A DNA stretch of 33,994 nt from Roseateles toxinivorans (GTDB lineage Bacteria > Pseudomonadota > Gammaproteobacteria > Burkholderiales > Burkholderiaceae_C): NCBI GenBank assembly GCA_945898095.1, contig CAMDHE010000046.1, positions 1 through 33,994 of the forward strand. Direction: 5' to 3'. The position numbers and the translations under genes were made by a program. The notes under the pieces were generated by a model. The model was not told the origin of the DNA. It did not search any database and saw only the letters and a program-made list of their open reading frames with translations. Each line of letters starts with the position of its first letter. Position 1 is the first letter of the stretch. Positions 1 to 8,598 of this stretch are shown in pieces.

Positions 1-825
1 ATCGTGGGCTGGCGCCAGCGGCAGCAAGGCCGCATGCATCTGCAGGGCGGTCTGCACATCGATGCGCTTGACATGGCGCGGCGTCGGCAGATGCACCGGA
101 CCGGCGACCAGGGTCACCTCGGCGCCGGCCTCCTGAGCGGCGCGGGCAATCGCAAAGCCCATCTTGCCGCTGGACAGATTGGTCAGCCCGCGCACCGGAT
201 CGATCGGCTCGAAAGTCGGCCCGGCGCTGATCAGGACCTTGCGGCCGGCCAGCAGTTTTGGCTGGAAAAATGCCACCAATTCATCAAACAGTTCGGCCGC
301 TTCAAGCATGCGGCCATCGCCGGTTTCTCCGCAAGCCTGCTCGCCGCTGGCCGGACCCAGCAGCCGCGCGCCGTCCGCCTGCACCTGTGCGAGATTGCGT
401 TGCGTGGCCGGATGCGACCACATCTCGCGATTCATCGCTGGCGCCAGCAGCAAGGGACAGCGCGCCAACGGCCGCGCCAAGGCAGTCAGACTCAACAACT
501 CGTCCGCCCGCCCCTGCGCCAGCTTGGCGATGAAATCGGCACTGGCTGGAGCGATCAGCAGCAGATCGGCATCGCGGCTCAAGTTGATATGCGCCATATT
601 GTTGGGCTCGCGCGCATCCCATTGGCTGGTGATGACGGGCCGACCCGAGAGCGCTTGCAAGGTCACTGCGGTGATGAATTGCTCGGCCGCAGCGGTCATC
701 ATGACCTGCACAGTGGCACCGGCTTTGCTCAGCAACCGGACCAGCTCGGCGCTCTTGTAGCAGGCGATGCCGCCACTGAGACCCAGCAAGACATGTTTCC
801 CGGCGAGCATTGTGTTGTCAGACAT
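1..825 (-). CDS. coaBC: CoaBC bifunctional phosphopantothenoylcysteine synthetase/decarboxylase (3' part outside window)
   Basis: This makes 4'-phosphopantetheine from 4'-phosphopantothenate in coenzyme A synthesis: CoaB adds cysteine and CoaC, a flavoprotein, decarboxylates the product. The 275 codons present begin at ATG 825 and run open off the left edge. They cover the whole CoaC domain (about residues 8-190) and the start of CoaB. Visible hallmarks are the active-site His79 in the NNMAHI segment, the PAMNREMW motif (Asn132), the flap cysteine in GEQACGETGDGRM (Cys165) and the CoaB motif EPIDPVRGLTNLSSGKMG with Asn216. It lies 25 bp downstream of trmB on the same strand, so it is probably the tail of the same transcript. 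Identity is secure; the C-terminus cannot be assessed. Confidence 0.95.
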   Translation of the reverse strand, partial: MSDNTMLAGKHVLLGLSGGIACYKSAELVRLLSKAGATVQVMMTAAAEQFITAVTLQALSGRPVITSQWDAREPNNMAHINLSRDADLLLIAPASADFIAKLAQGRADELLSLTALARPLARCPLLLAPAMNREMWSHPATQRNLAQVQADGARLLGPASGEQACGETGDGRMLEAAELFDELVAFFQPKLLAGRKVLISAGPTFEPIDPVRGLTNLSSGKMGFAIARAAQEAGAEVTLVAGPVHLPTPRHVKRIDVQTALQMHAALLPLAPAHD

Positions 826-850
826 GGCGGTGATTCCAGTTGGTCGTGAC

Positions 851-1543
851 TCAAGCCTTGCGCTTGAAAAGCAGATCCCAGACGCCATGGCCGAGCTTCA
901 AGCCGCGGTTCTCGAACTTGGTCAGCGGCCGGTAGGCGGGTTTTTCGGCAAATCCGGCCGCGGTATTTTCCAGCTGCAGCTCGGCGCCCAGCACTTCGAG
1001 CATCTGCTGGGCATAAGGTTCCCAGTCGGTGGCGCAATGCAGATAGCCACCCGGGCGGATATGCCTCACAAGGCCGGCGACGAAATCTGGCTGGATCAGC
1101 CGGCGCTTGTTGTGGCGATTTTTATGCCAGGGATCAGGGAAAAAAACATGCACGCCGTCGAGAGAGTCCGGCGCGATCATCTGCTCGAGCACCTCGACCG
1201 CGTCATGCCGGATGATGCGAATATTGTCGAGCCCGCGCTCGCCAATTTGCTTGAGAAGGGCACCGACGCCGGGCTCATGCACTTCGCAGCCGATGAAATC
1301 AACCTCGGCCAGTTGCTGCGCGATCTGCGCCGTCGCGTCACCCATGCCAAAACCGATTTCGAACACCAGTGGCGCCTTGCGACCAAAGACTGCCAGCGGA
1401 TCGAGCAGGCCGGGATTGAAAGGCAGCACATAAAGCGGCGAGAGTTCATCGAGCGCGCGCTGCTGCCCCGAGCCCATGCGGCCGGGACGGACGACATAGC
1501 TCTTGATCGGGCGGCGCTGAGTTGTGACTTCGGCTTCAGGCAT
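851..1543 (-). CDS. trmB: tRNA (guanine-N7-)-methyltransferase TrmB
   Basis: SAM-dependent enzyme that methylates N7 of G46 in the tRNA variable loop. The 230-residue protein has the SAM-binding strand and loop [11 protein letters not shown], the acidic [15 protein letters not shown] segment, and the family signature [17 protein letters not shown] followed by the C-terminal [10 protein letters not shown] and [10 protein letters not shown] elements. I chose ATG 1543, 14 bp after the deoA stop. The frame is open further upstream to 1627, but that extension overlaps deoA and does not look like TrmB. No good Shine-Dalgarno precedes ATG 1543 on this strand, so translation may be coupled to deoA. 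Finding a tRNA-modification gene at the end of a nucleoside-salvage run is unusual but looks like simple co-transcription. Confidence 0.93.
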   Translation of the reverse strand: MPEAEVTTQRRPIKSYVVRPGRMGSGQQRALDELSPLYVLPFNPGLLDPLAVFGRKAPLVFEIGFGMGDATAQIAQQLAEVDFIGCEVHEPGVGALLKQIGERGLDNIRIIRHDAVEVLEQMIAPDSLDGVHVFFPDPWHKNRHNKRRLIQPDFVAGLVRHIRPGGYLHCATDWEPYAQQMLEVLGAELQLENTAAGFAEKPAYRPLTKFENRGLKLGHGVWDLLFKRKA

Positions 1544-1557
1544 AAGGAGGCCGATTA

Positions 1558-2877
1558 TCAGGGCTGACCGACAAGCGCATGAATCACCGGGCCAGCCTGC
1601 CATGCCGCAGCCTCGCCAATCTCGCATGCTGCTTGCAGCCTCGCGATCACGCGCTCAGCCGCGGCCTGGTCCGCCGCGTGGACAAAAGCCAAGGGCTCAC
1701 CGGCATGAATCAGCTGGCCGAGCTGGCACATGCTGCTCAGACCAACGCTGAAGTCGATCTTGTCACTGGCCATGCGCCGACCACCACCGAGCTCGACGAC
1801 GGCGATGCCGATGTCGCGCGTGTTCATGGCCGTCAAACGGCCGCTGCGCAGCGCCGGCACCGGCAGGATCACCTGGGCTGGCGCCAAATAAGCGTCAGGC
1901 CGCTGCAGCAAATCGGCCGGACCGCCCAGACCCGTCACCATGGCGGCAAAACGCTCGGCTGCAGCGCCGCTGTCGAGCGCTTGCTGCAGCTTGGCAAGCG
2001 CCTGCGAATGGTCGGCCGCCAAGCCGCCGAGCAGCAGCATCTCGGCGGCCAAAGCCAGCGTCACTTCATGCAGGCGCGGGTCGGCGGGCTCGCCACGCAA
2101 ATAGCTGATCGCCTCACGCATTTCCAACGCATTGCCGACATTGCGGCCCAGCACCTGGTTCATATCGGTGATCAAAGCGCGCGTCGGCAGGCCTGCACCA
2201 TTGGCCACTGCGACGATGCTTTGCGCCAGCTCCTGCGCCATCGCCGCGGAATCGGCGAATGCGCCGTTACCACATTTGATGTCCATCGCCAGGCCTTGCA
2301 GCCCGGCGGCGAGCTTCTTGGAAAGGATGCTGGCGGTGATCAAGGGCACGCTTTCGACCGTCGCAGTGACATCACGGGTGGCATAAAAGCGCCCATCGGC
2401 CGGCGCCAGATCGGCGGTCTGCCCGATCACCGCGCAACCGACGCTGCGCACGACCTGGTCCAGCAGCGCCGGCGAAGGTGTGCAGTTGTAGCCGGGGATC
2501 GCGTCGAACTTGTCGCGCGTGCCGCCGGTATGCCCCAGGCCGCGGCCAGAAATCATCGGTACATAGCCGCCGCAGGCCGCCACCAACGGCGCCAGCATCA
2601 GGCTGACCTTGTCGCCAACGCCGCCGCTCGAATGTTTGTCCAGCACCGGCCCCGGCATATCGGGCCAGCTCATCACCCGGCCTGAATGCATCATCGCGCG
2701 GGTCAGCGCGACGCATTCATCACGGTCCATGCCGCGCAGAAAGACCGCCATGCCCAGCGCCGCCACCTGGCCTTCGCTCCAGCTGTTGTCGACCAAGCCG
2801 AGGACGAAATTCTCGATCTGCGCTTCGGTCAACTTGCGACCGTCGCGCTTGGCGCGGATGATTTCTTGAGCAAGCAT
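1558..2877 (-). CDS. deoA: Thymidine phosphorylase DeoA
   Basis: Cytosolic pyrimidine-nucleoside phosphorylase that splits thymidine (and deoxyuridine) with phosphate into base and 2-deoxyribose-1-phosphate. Its 439 residues match the usual 430-440 of the family. The phosphate-binding signature [15 protein letters not shown] is at about residues 78-92, followed by [15 protein letters not shown] and the long [17 protein letters not shown] segment. The C-terminal region is ordinary. ATG 2877 directly abuts the deoC stop (TGA 2880-2878), so the two are translationally linked. Its sugar-phosphate product, after mutase action, feeds DeoC next door; no deoB phosphopentomutase is visible in the window. 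Confidence is high from motifs and context. Confidence 0.95.
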   Translation of the reverse strand: MLAQEIIRAKRDGRKLTEAQIENFVLGLVDNSWSEGQVAALGMAVFLRGMDRDECVALTRAMMHSGRVMSWPDMPGPVLDKHSSGGVGDKVSLMLAPLVAACGGYVPMISGRGLGHTGGTRDKFDAIPGYNCTPSPALLDQVVRSVGCAVIGQTADLAPADGRFYATRDVTATVESVPLITASILSKKLAAGLQGLAMDIKCGNGAFADSAAMAQELAQSIVAVANGAGLPTRALITDMNQVLGRNVGNALEMREAISYLRGEPADPRLHEVTLALAAEMLLLGGLAADHSQALAKLQQALDSGAAAERFAAMVTGLGGPADLLQRPDAYLAPAQVILPVPALRSGRLTAMNTRDIGIAVVELGGGRRMASDKIDFSVGLSSMCQLGQLIHAGEPLAFVHAADQAAAERVIARLQAACEIGEAAAWQAGPVIHALVGQP

Positions 2878-3651
2878 TCAGTAGGCCTGGTTTGACTCAG
2901 CTGCGGCCTGGCCGGACAGCGTTGCCTTGATGTCATCGAGCAGCCCGCTGGCGCCAAAGCGCAAGCGCCGCGGGTTCAACGCCGTAGCACCGAGTCGGGT
3001 TTCGACCAGTTGCAGATAGACCTGCGCATCGGCCACCTTGCGGATGCCGCCCGAGGCCTTGAAACCGGCGCTGGCAGATCCGCTGGCCTTGATTTCATCG
3101 AGCATCAGCTCAGCGGCTTCCGGCGTGGCCGAGACTTCTGTCTTGCCGGTGCTGGTCTTGACGAAATCAGCACCCGCGGCCAGCGCCAGCCGGGTCGCCC
3201 GCCGGATCAGCAAGGGCGTCGAGAGCTCACCGCTTTCGATGATGACTTTCAAGGTCAAGGGCCGGCTAGCCTGGCGCGCCTGGGCCAGGAATTCGGCGCA
3301 TTCGTCCACTTTGCCCTGCTGCAGCGCGCGATATGGCAGGACCACATCGACCTCGTCTCCACCGGCGGCGATGATCTGCTGCACATCGGCCAGCATCGCT
3401 GCCAAGTCAAGTGATCCCTGCGGGAAATTGGCCACTGCGGCAACCTTGATCGTGGCTGGCAACAAAGCCCTGGCCTGGGCAACAAAACGCGGCCAGACAC
3501 AGACTGCGGCCACATGGCCGAATTTGGTCTGCGCAAGCCGGCAGAGTTGATCGATGTCGGCCGGCTGGTCGGCATCATTCAAGCGGGTCAGGTCCAAACA
3601 TTGCAAAGCGATCAGCGCAGCCCGCGCGGCTGATTCCTGATCGCCAGTCAT
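2878..3651 (-). CDS. deoC: Deoxyribose-phosphate aldolase DeoC
   Basis: Class I aldolase that cleaves 2-deoxyribose-5-phosphate into acetaldehyde and glyceraldehyde-3-phosphate, the last step of deoxynucleoside catabolism. The 257-residue protein carries the Schiff-base lysine in DFVKTSTGK (Lys165), the second lysine in GFKASGGIR (Lys198) and the acidic residue in DEVDVVLPY (Asp102). These correspond to the Lys167, Lys201 and Asp102 of the E. coli enzyme. The start ATG 3651 overlaps the stop of the upstream purine nucleoside phosphorylase in an ATGA arrangement. Length and motifs are normal. Confidence 0.95.
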   Translation of the reverse strand: MTGDQESAARAALIALQCLDLTRLNDADQPADIDQLCRLAQTKFGHVAAVCVWPRFVAQARALLPATIKVAAVANFPQGSLDLAAMLADVQQIIAAGGDEVDVVLPYRALQQGKVDECAEFLAQARQASRPLTLKVIIESGELSTPLLIRRATRLALAAGADFVKTSTGKTEVSATPEAAELMLDEIKASGSASAGFKASGGIRKVADAQVYLQLVETRLGATALNPRRLRFGASGLLDDIKATLSGQAAAESNQAY

Positions 3652-4487
3652 GGCTGCAAAGAAGGCAGTTCTGCCAGACTGGCCACCAGCGCGGCGAGAA
3701 ATTCCGCAGCGCGTTGGCCGCTGAGTTGCGCTTGCCGCAACGTCAAGGCATGGGTCAGCGCTTCGGCCGACAAACCCGCCGCCATATTCGTCATCAAGGC
3801 CAGTCCCAGCACCCGCAACCCGGCGTGACGCGCCAGAATCGTCTCCGGCACCGTGCTCATTCCCACCGCATCGGCACCCCAGGCAGCGAACATGCGGATC
3901 TCGGCCGGGGTTTCAAACTGCGGGCCCAGCGCCCAGCAATAAACGCCTTGATGCAGGTCGAGTTGGCGGGCTGCGGCGACGCGCTGCGCCTGTTCGCGCA
4001 ACTCGCGGTCATAAGCCATATTCATGTCGACGAAGCGCTCGCTGCCGGCCTCGCCGACCAAGGGCGAGCGCTGCGGCGCATTGATATGGTCGCTGATCAG
4101 CATCAAGCTGCCCGGCTGCATGGCCTCGCGCAAGGACCCCGAGGCATTGGTCTGCAACAGGATTTGCACGCCCCAGGCCTTCAGGCTGCGCAGCGCACCC
4201 GCCATGCCGGCGCAATCGCCGCTTTCATAGGTATGGGCGCGGCCACGCAGCATCACCACTGGTTGCTGGCCGATATGGCCGACGACGATTTCGTTGATAT
4301 GGCCTTCGACCCGGGGCTGGGGGAATGCCGGCAGCTCCGCGTAGGCCAGATGGCGGGCATCTTCGATCAAGCTTGTCGCACCCGACCAACCGGTCCCCAG
4401 CACGACAGCCACGGCAGGCGCCGCGCCAAACAGGTCTTGCAATTTGGCTGCCGTTGCGGCAATTGAAGTTGTCATCGCTGGGTTCAT
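3648..4487 (-). CDS. Purine-nucleoside phosphorylase, trimeric (PNP/MTAP) family
   Basis: Phosphorolysis of purine (deoxy)nucleosides to free base and (deoxy)ribose-1-phosphate. With ATG 4487 the protein has 279 residues, normal for the trimeric family. Motifs seen are AVVLGTGWSG near the N-terminus (phosphate loop), VEGHINEIVVG, LRGRAHTYES, QTNASGSLRE, the base-binding region GPQFETPAEIRMF with GADAVGMSTVPE, and ALMTNMAAGL near the C-terminus. This is the mammalian/XapA-like fold rather than E. coli hexameric DeoD. I chose ATG 4487 because it overlaps the cdd stop as ATGA; a second in-frame ATG lies at 4475, and the frame is open to 4640 only inside cdd. It stands between cdd and deoC, as expected for a salvage operon. 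Whether it prefers guanosine, inosine or xanthosine cannot be told from the sequence. Confidence 0.92.
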   Translation of the reverse strand: MNPAMTTSIAATAAKLQDLFGAAPAVAVVLGTGWSGATSLIEDARHLAYAELPAFPQPRVEGHINEIVVGHIGQQPVVMLRGRAHTYESGDCAGMAGALRSLKAWGVQILLQTNASGSLREAMQPGSLMLISDHINAPQRSPLVGEAGSERFVDMNMAYDRELREQAQRVAAARQLDLHQGVYCWALGPQFETPAEIRMFAAWGADAVGMSTVPETILARHAGLRVLGLALMTNMAAGLSAEALTHALTLRQAQLSGQRAAEFLAALVASLAELPSLQP

Positions 4488-4909
4488 ATATTTTTTTGGA
4501 TCTTCAGATGTTCGGGGCCGAAGCTGAAGGGCAGCAATTCCTCCAGCGTCCATTGCTGCTTGATGCCATCGGGGTCCCCCGCGATAACAAGCAGACCTGG
4601 GGCGGCGAATTCGCGCAATTTCTGCCGGCAGCCGCCGCAAGGCGTGATGACATCAGGCCCGGGGCCGGTCACCAGCACCGCTTGGGCCTGGCGCCCGCCG
4701 GCCATCACCATCGCGCCCAGCGCCGTGGCCTCGGCGCAGCAGCCCTGCGGATAAGCGGCATTTTCAATATTGGCGCCGCTGTGGATGCGGCCCTGCTCGT
4801 CAAGTATGGCTGCACCCACCGCATAGCCCGAATAGGGTGAATGCGAATGCGCCCGCGCTGCCAGCGAGGCGGTCAGCATCTGCTGCATGGTTTCAGGGGA
4901 AATCGACAT
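4484..4909 (-). CDS. cdd: Cytidine deaminase Cdd (small zinc-dependent form)
   Basis: Converts cytidine and deoxycytidine to uridine and deoxyuridine. The 141-residue protein is of the short homotetrameric type. It has the catalytic CAE triad (Cys58-Ala-Glu60) in the segment GANIENAAYPQGCCAEATA, and the other two zinc cysteines in PCGGC (Cys91 and Cys94). The start is set by a strong ribosome-binding site, AAGGAG, five bases before ATG 4909; an adjacent TTG three bases upstream would be too close to it. The ATG shares one base with the upstream permease stop (TGATG). The stop overlaps the phosphorylase start (ATGA). It deaminates imported cytidine so that the product can enter the phosphorylase route. 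Confidence 0.95.
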   Translation of the reverse strand: MSISPETMQQMLTASLAARAHSHSPYSGYAVGAAILDEQGRIHSGANIENAAYPQGCCAEATALGAMVMAGGRQAQAVLVTGPGPDVITPCGGCRQKLREFAAPGLLVIAGDPDGIKQQWTLEELLPFSFGPEHLKIQKNI

Positions 4910-5901
4910 CAACGCTCCTTCAGATAGGGCTGGCCCAGCGCCTTGGGGGCTTGCGCCTGGCCGATGAAACCGGCCAGCAGCACGACGGTCAGCAGATAAG
5001 GCAGGGCCTGGATCAGTTGTACCGGCACTTCACCGATACCCGGGATGACAGCGCCCTGCAAGCGGATCGCCAAGGCATCGAGAAAGCCGAACAGCAAACA
5101 GGCCAGCAGCGTTGGCAAGGGCTTCCACTTGCCAAAAATCAGGGCAGCCAGGGCGATGAAGCCGCGGCCAGCGCTCATATTCGGCGAGAACGATGCGTTC
5201 TGCGCCAGCGTCAGATAACTGCCGGCCAAGCCGCACAGCAGCCCGTTGACCAGCAGCGCGCCGTAGCGCAACCTGGCGACCGAGACGCCGGCCGCTTCGA
5301 CCATCGCCGGGTTTTCGCCGACCGCACGCAGGCGCAGGCCGGGCCGGGTGAATTCGAGCAAGAACCAGACCACCAGGACCAGGACGAAGGCCAGATAGAC
5401 CAGCAGGTTATGACTCAGCAAGCCATGGCCGACGATGGCTGCGACCCAGTTGCCGACCCAGGGGCCGAGGTCGGTGACGGCCTGGGCAGGCTCGCTCCAG
5501 GCTGGCATCATGCCGGTCATACGCACCGCAGCATCGATCGGCGGCGTCTGCCCACCCTGCTTGAACCAGGCGATTCCCAGCACGACGGTCAGGCCGGCAG
5601 CCACCATATTGATCGCCACGCCCGACACCACCTGGTCACCGCGGTGCGAGACACAGGCAAAGCCGTGCAGCATCGACAAGCAGCAAGCGACGCTGATCGC
5701 AGCGATCAAGCCCAGTCCGGTCGACTGGCTGACGCTGGCCGCTGCGGCCGCAGCAAAAGCCGCAAAGAGCATCTTGCCTTCCAGCCCAAGGTCGACAACG
5801 CCGGAGCGTTCCGAGACCAGGCCGGCCATGGCGCAGAGCAGCAGCGGCGTGCTGACGCGCAGCGTCGACGCAATGATCGAGCCCAGCGCGATCTCATCCA
5901 C
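4909..5901 (-). CDS. ABC transporter permease, nucleoside-type (NupQ/YufQ-like)
   Basis: Second inner-membrane permease of the nucleoside importer. It belongs to the branched-chain amino-acid/ribose permease superfamily. The protein is almost wholly hydrophobic with about eight to ten membrane segments. It contains the family's early motif MAGLVSERSGVVDLGLEGKML and the cytoplasmic loop GLRLRAVGENPAMVEAAGVSV, which contacts the ATPase. I chose GTG 5901 (330 residues), which overlaps the first permease's stop by eight bases; the frame is open to 5973 but that adds a non-membrane, proline-rich tail unlike the family. No ATG is available before the first membrane segment. Identity as a BMP-system permease is secure; the exact start is inferred. 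Confidence 0.88.
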   Translation of the reverse strand: MDEIALGSIIASTLRVSTPLLLCAMAGLVSERSGVVDLGLEGKMLFAAFAAAAAASVSQSTGLGLIAAISVACCLSMLHGFACVSHRGDQVVSGVAINMVAAGLTVVLGIAWFKQGGQTPPIDAAVRMTGMMPAWSEPAQAVTDLGPWVGNWVAAIVGHGLLSHNLLVYLAFVLVLVVWFLLEFTRPGLRLRAVGENPAMVEAAGVSVARLRYGALLVNGLLCGLAGSYLTLAQNASFSPNMSAGRGFIALAALIFGKWKPLPTLLACLLFGFLDALAIRLQGAVIPGIGEVPVQLIQALPYLLTVVLLAGFIGQAQAPKALGQPYLKER

Positions 5902-7003
5902 CGCGGGTCTCCTGTTTGCTGGTCCTGGTATACAGCCAGACAAAGGCCGGCTTGCTGACGCCGGCCATCGCACCGGCGAAAAGGACGATCAAGCCCTGCG
6001 CGGTCACCACCATCTCGCGGCTGAAGCCGGGCATTTCGAACGACACCTCGACGCCGCCCTGATAGAGCATGCCGAACAGCAGCGAGGCCAGGATGATGCC
6101 GACCGGGTGGCTGCGCCCCATCAACGAGACCGCGATGCCGGTAAAGCCGGCGCCGGCGACGAAGTCCAGCGTCAGCTTGCCTTGCACGCCCGAAACCTCG
6201 TTGATCGCCGCGAGCCCGGCCAATGCGCCCGACAAGCCCATCGCGACCAGCACCTGCAGACGCGAGTTGATGCCGGCGTAATGGGCGGCGCGCGGCGCGC
6301 TGCCAACCGCCCGCAAAGCGTAACCAGCGCCGCTTTTCCACAAAAACCAGTAGGTGAAAGCGCAGACCAGCAGTGCCAGCAGCAGGCTCAGATTGGCCGG
6401 GGAAGAAGGCAGCTCCCAGCCGCCAATAGCAGCCAGACTGTGCAGGGAAGGCATGCGGGCCGAATCGGCAAACTGCGCGCTCTCGACCGACATATTGCCG
6501 CCGGGCCGCAACCAGTTGACCAGCAAGTAGACATTCAAGCTGCTGGCCAAAAAATTGAACATGATCGTCGTGATCACGATATGGCTGCCACGCCAAGCCT
6601 GCAGATAGGCCGGCACCAGCGCCCAGAGCATGCCGAAAATCGCTGCAGCGAGCACCAGCAAGGGCAGCAGCAGCGGTGCGGGCAAGACCGAGCCCAGGCT
6701 CAACGCCAGCAAGGTGACGCCAAGGCCGCCAAAAGTTGCCTGCCCCTCGCCGCCGATATTGAACAGCCCCGCCTGGTAGGCGACGGCGACTGCCAGCCCG
6801 GTGAAGATGAAGGTGGTGGCGTAATACAGCGTGTAGCCGATGCCACGCGCGCTGCCCAAGGCGCCCTGCAACAACAGGGCAAAAGCCTGTTGCGGGCTCT
6901 GCCCGATCGCCAGCACGACCAGGCCGGCAACAGCCAAAGCAACGAGCAGATTCCACAGCGGCAGCAAACCGACGTCGATCCAGCGCGGCAGGGTTTGATT
7001 CAT
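5894..7003 (-). CDS. ABC transporter permease, nucleoside-type (NupP/YufP-like)
   Basis: First inner-membrane permease of the nucleoside importer, 369 residues, with a membrane segment near residues 12-32 and about nine more. The stretch YYATTFIFTGLAVAVAYQAG followed by LFNIGGEGQ is typical of the permease that pairs with BMP binding proteins. The loop GYALRAVGSAPRAAHYAGINS is the ATPase-coupling loop. ATG 7003 overlaps the ATPase stop (ATGA), and its own stop overlaps the start of the second permease. Together the two permeases form the heterodimeric channel. Substrate is inferred as nucleosides because the downstream genes metabolise nucleosides. Confidence 0.92.
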   Translation of the reverse strand: MNQTLPRWIDVGLLPLWNLLVALAVAGLVVLAIGQSPQQAFALLLQGALGSARGIGYTLYYATTFIFTGLAVAVAYQAGLFNIGGEGQATFGGLGVTLLALSLGSVLPAPLLLPLLVLAAAIFGMLWALVPAYLQAWRGSHIVITTIMFNFLASSLNVYLLVNWLRPGGNMSVESAQFADSARMPSLHSLAAIGGWELPSSPANLSLLLALLVCAFTYWFLWKSGAGYALRAVGSAPRAAHYAGINSRLQVLVAMGLSGALAGLAAINEVSGVQGKLTLDFVAGAGFTGIAVSLMGRSHPVGIILASLLFGMLYQGGVEVSFEMPGFSREMVVTAQGLIVLFAGAMAGVSKPAFVWLYTRTSKQETRGG

Positions 7004-8571
7004 GCCAGCACCGCCTCCCGGGGCTGCGCTCGCCCAGGCAGGTCAGCTTGCGCCGCCATCAGCAGGCCCAGCCTGGTTTCATCGCATGCGTCGATCGCCA
7101 GCTCGCCGGTGATGCGCCCGCCATTCATCACGATCACCCGGTCAGCCAGGGTGAGTATTTCGTCGAGCTCGCTGCTGACCAGCAAGACCGCACAGCCGGC
7201 ATCGCGCAAATCGCGCAGTTGCTGATGGATGAACTCGATCGCGCCGATGTCGACGCCGCGCGTCGGCTGGCCGACCAGCAGAACAATCGGCGACTGGGCA
7301 ATTTCCCGCGCCAGGATCAGTTTTTGCTGATTACCCCCCGAAAATTTCGATGAGCCGAGCTCCACATCGCGTGGCCTGACGTCAAAGCGCTGTTGCATCG
7401 TCGCGGTCTGCTCACGCATCAAACGCTGGTTCATGCTCAAACCGAACAGGCCTGTGCGCAACTGCGCCTGTTGGTGATAGCCGAGCGCGGCCGTCTCCCA
7501 GGCGGGGAAACCCATCACCATGCCGCAGGCCTGACGGTCCTCGGGCACATGGGCCAGTTTCAAGTCCCGCGCGCGGGCAGGATCAAGCCAGGCGTCGGCG
7601 TCGAACTTTTTGCCACCCAGCTGCAGCCGCCCTTGCGTCGGCGCGAGCATGCCCGACAGGACTTCGAGCAATTCACTCTGGCCATTGCCCGACACACCGG
7701 CCAGACCGACGATTTCACCGGCGCGCAATTGCAGACTGACATCGGCCAGCGTGGTGACCGCAGCGGCGTTGACCAGCTTCAGGCCTTGCGCCGATAGCCG
7801 GATCTCGCCGGGCGCCAGATTGCTTTGCTGACGACCAAGATTGACCTTGCGCCCGACCATCGCCTCGGCCAGGTCTTCAGGGCTGGTGTCGGCGATCGCG
7901 CAGGTCTTCACAACCCGACCCGCGCGCATCACGGTAACCGCGTCGCACAAGCTCATCACTTCCTTGAGCTTGTGGGTAATCAGGATGATCGTCGTGCCCA
8001 GCGCTTTCAAGCGACGCAAGGTCTCGAACAGCTGCAGCGTTTCCTGCGGCGTCAGCACCGCAGTCGGCTCGTCGAGGATCAGGATCCTGGCGCCGCGGTA
8101 GAGGGCCTTGAGGATTTCCAGGCGCTGCAACTCGCCGACCGGCAGCTCGCTGACCAGCGCGTCGAGCCGCACCTGCAGGCCGGTCTCCTGCATCAACTCG
8201 CCCAACTTCTGACGTGTCTGGCGCGACGCGGTCGGCAGGAAGAAACCGGGTTCGGCACCGAGCATCACGTTATCCAGGCAGCTGAGCGTCTCGACCAGCA
8301 TGAAATGCTGATGCACCAACCCCAGCCCCAGGGCGATGGCCTGCTCCGAGTTGGCGATCTGCACTGGACGGCCAGCGACTTCAATATGACCCGAATCGGC
8401 CTGGTAATAGCCGTAGAGGATGGCCATCAAGGTGCTTTTTCCAGCACCGTTTTCGCCCACCAGGCCATGCACGGTACCGGGCATAACGTCCAGGGTCACG
8501 CCGTCATTGGCCTGCACCGCACCAAAGCGCTTGGAGATATTGCCGAGTCGGACAGCGAAGTCAGTTGTCAT
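7000..8571 (-). CDS. Nucleoside ABC transporter ATP-binding protein, double-domain (NupO/YufO-like)
   Basis: Cytoplasmic motor of the importer, 523 residues with two fused ABC domains as in sugar and nucleoside importers. Domain 1 has Walker A GENGAGKS (residues 39-46), a signature around [13 protein letters not shown] and Walker [16 protein letters not shown]. Domain 2 has a degenerate Walker A (GVSGNGQSE, lacking the lysine), the signature [13 protein letters not shown] and [13 protein letters not shown] in place of a standard Walker B. This asymmetry is normal for the family, so it is not evidence of decay. The gene starts at ATG 8571, 27 bp after the binding-protein stop, and overlaps the next permease. 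The family is certain; substrate is inferred from the operon. Confidence 0.94.
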   Translation of the reverse strand: MTTDFAVRLGNISKRFGAVQANDGVTLDVMPGTVHGLVGENGAGKSTLMAILYGYYQADSGHIEVAGRPVQIANSEQAIALGLGLVHQHFMLVETLSCLDNVMLGAEPGFFLPTASRQTRQKLGELMQETGLQVRLDALVSELPVGELQRLEILKALYRGARILILDEPTAVLTPQETLQLFETLRRLKALGTTIILITHKLKEVMSLCDAVTVMRAGRVVKTCAIADTSPEDLAEAMVGRKVNLGRQQSNLAPGEIRLSAQGLKLVNAAAVTTLADVSLQLRAGEIVGLAGVSGNGQSELLEVLSGMLAPTQGRLQLGGKKFDADAWLDPARARDLKLAHVPEDRQACGMVMGFPAWETAALGYHQQAQLRTGLFGLSMNQRLMREQTATMQQRFDVRPRDVELGSSKFSGGNQQKLILAREIAQSPIVLLVGQPTRGVDIGAIEFIHQQLRDLRDAGCAVLLVSSELDEILTLADRVIVMNGGRITGELAIDACDETRLGLLMAAQADLPGRAQPREAVLA

Positions 8572-8598
8572 TATTGAAGACAGCCAGCCCCACAGCGA

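Noticed and set aside
1544-1550. AAGGAGG on the plus strand as a ribosome-binding site
   Set aside because: No plausible plus-strand gene follows; it is the complement of the region before the trmB ATG and appears coincidental.
5435-7225. 596-residue open frame on the plus strand
   Set aside because: It is antisense to the two nucleoside permeases and the ATPase 3' end, with low-complexity Gln/Arg composition; the minus-strand frames have clear families and overlap signals.
7000-8571. Degenerate second Walker A of the nucleoside ATPase as a sign of decay
   Set aside because: Loss of the lysine in the second ABC domain is usual in this double-domain family.
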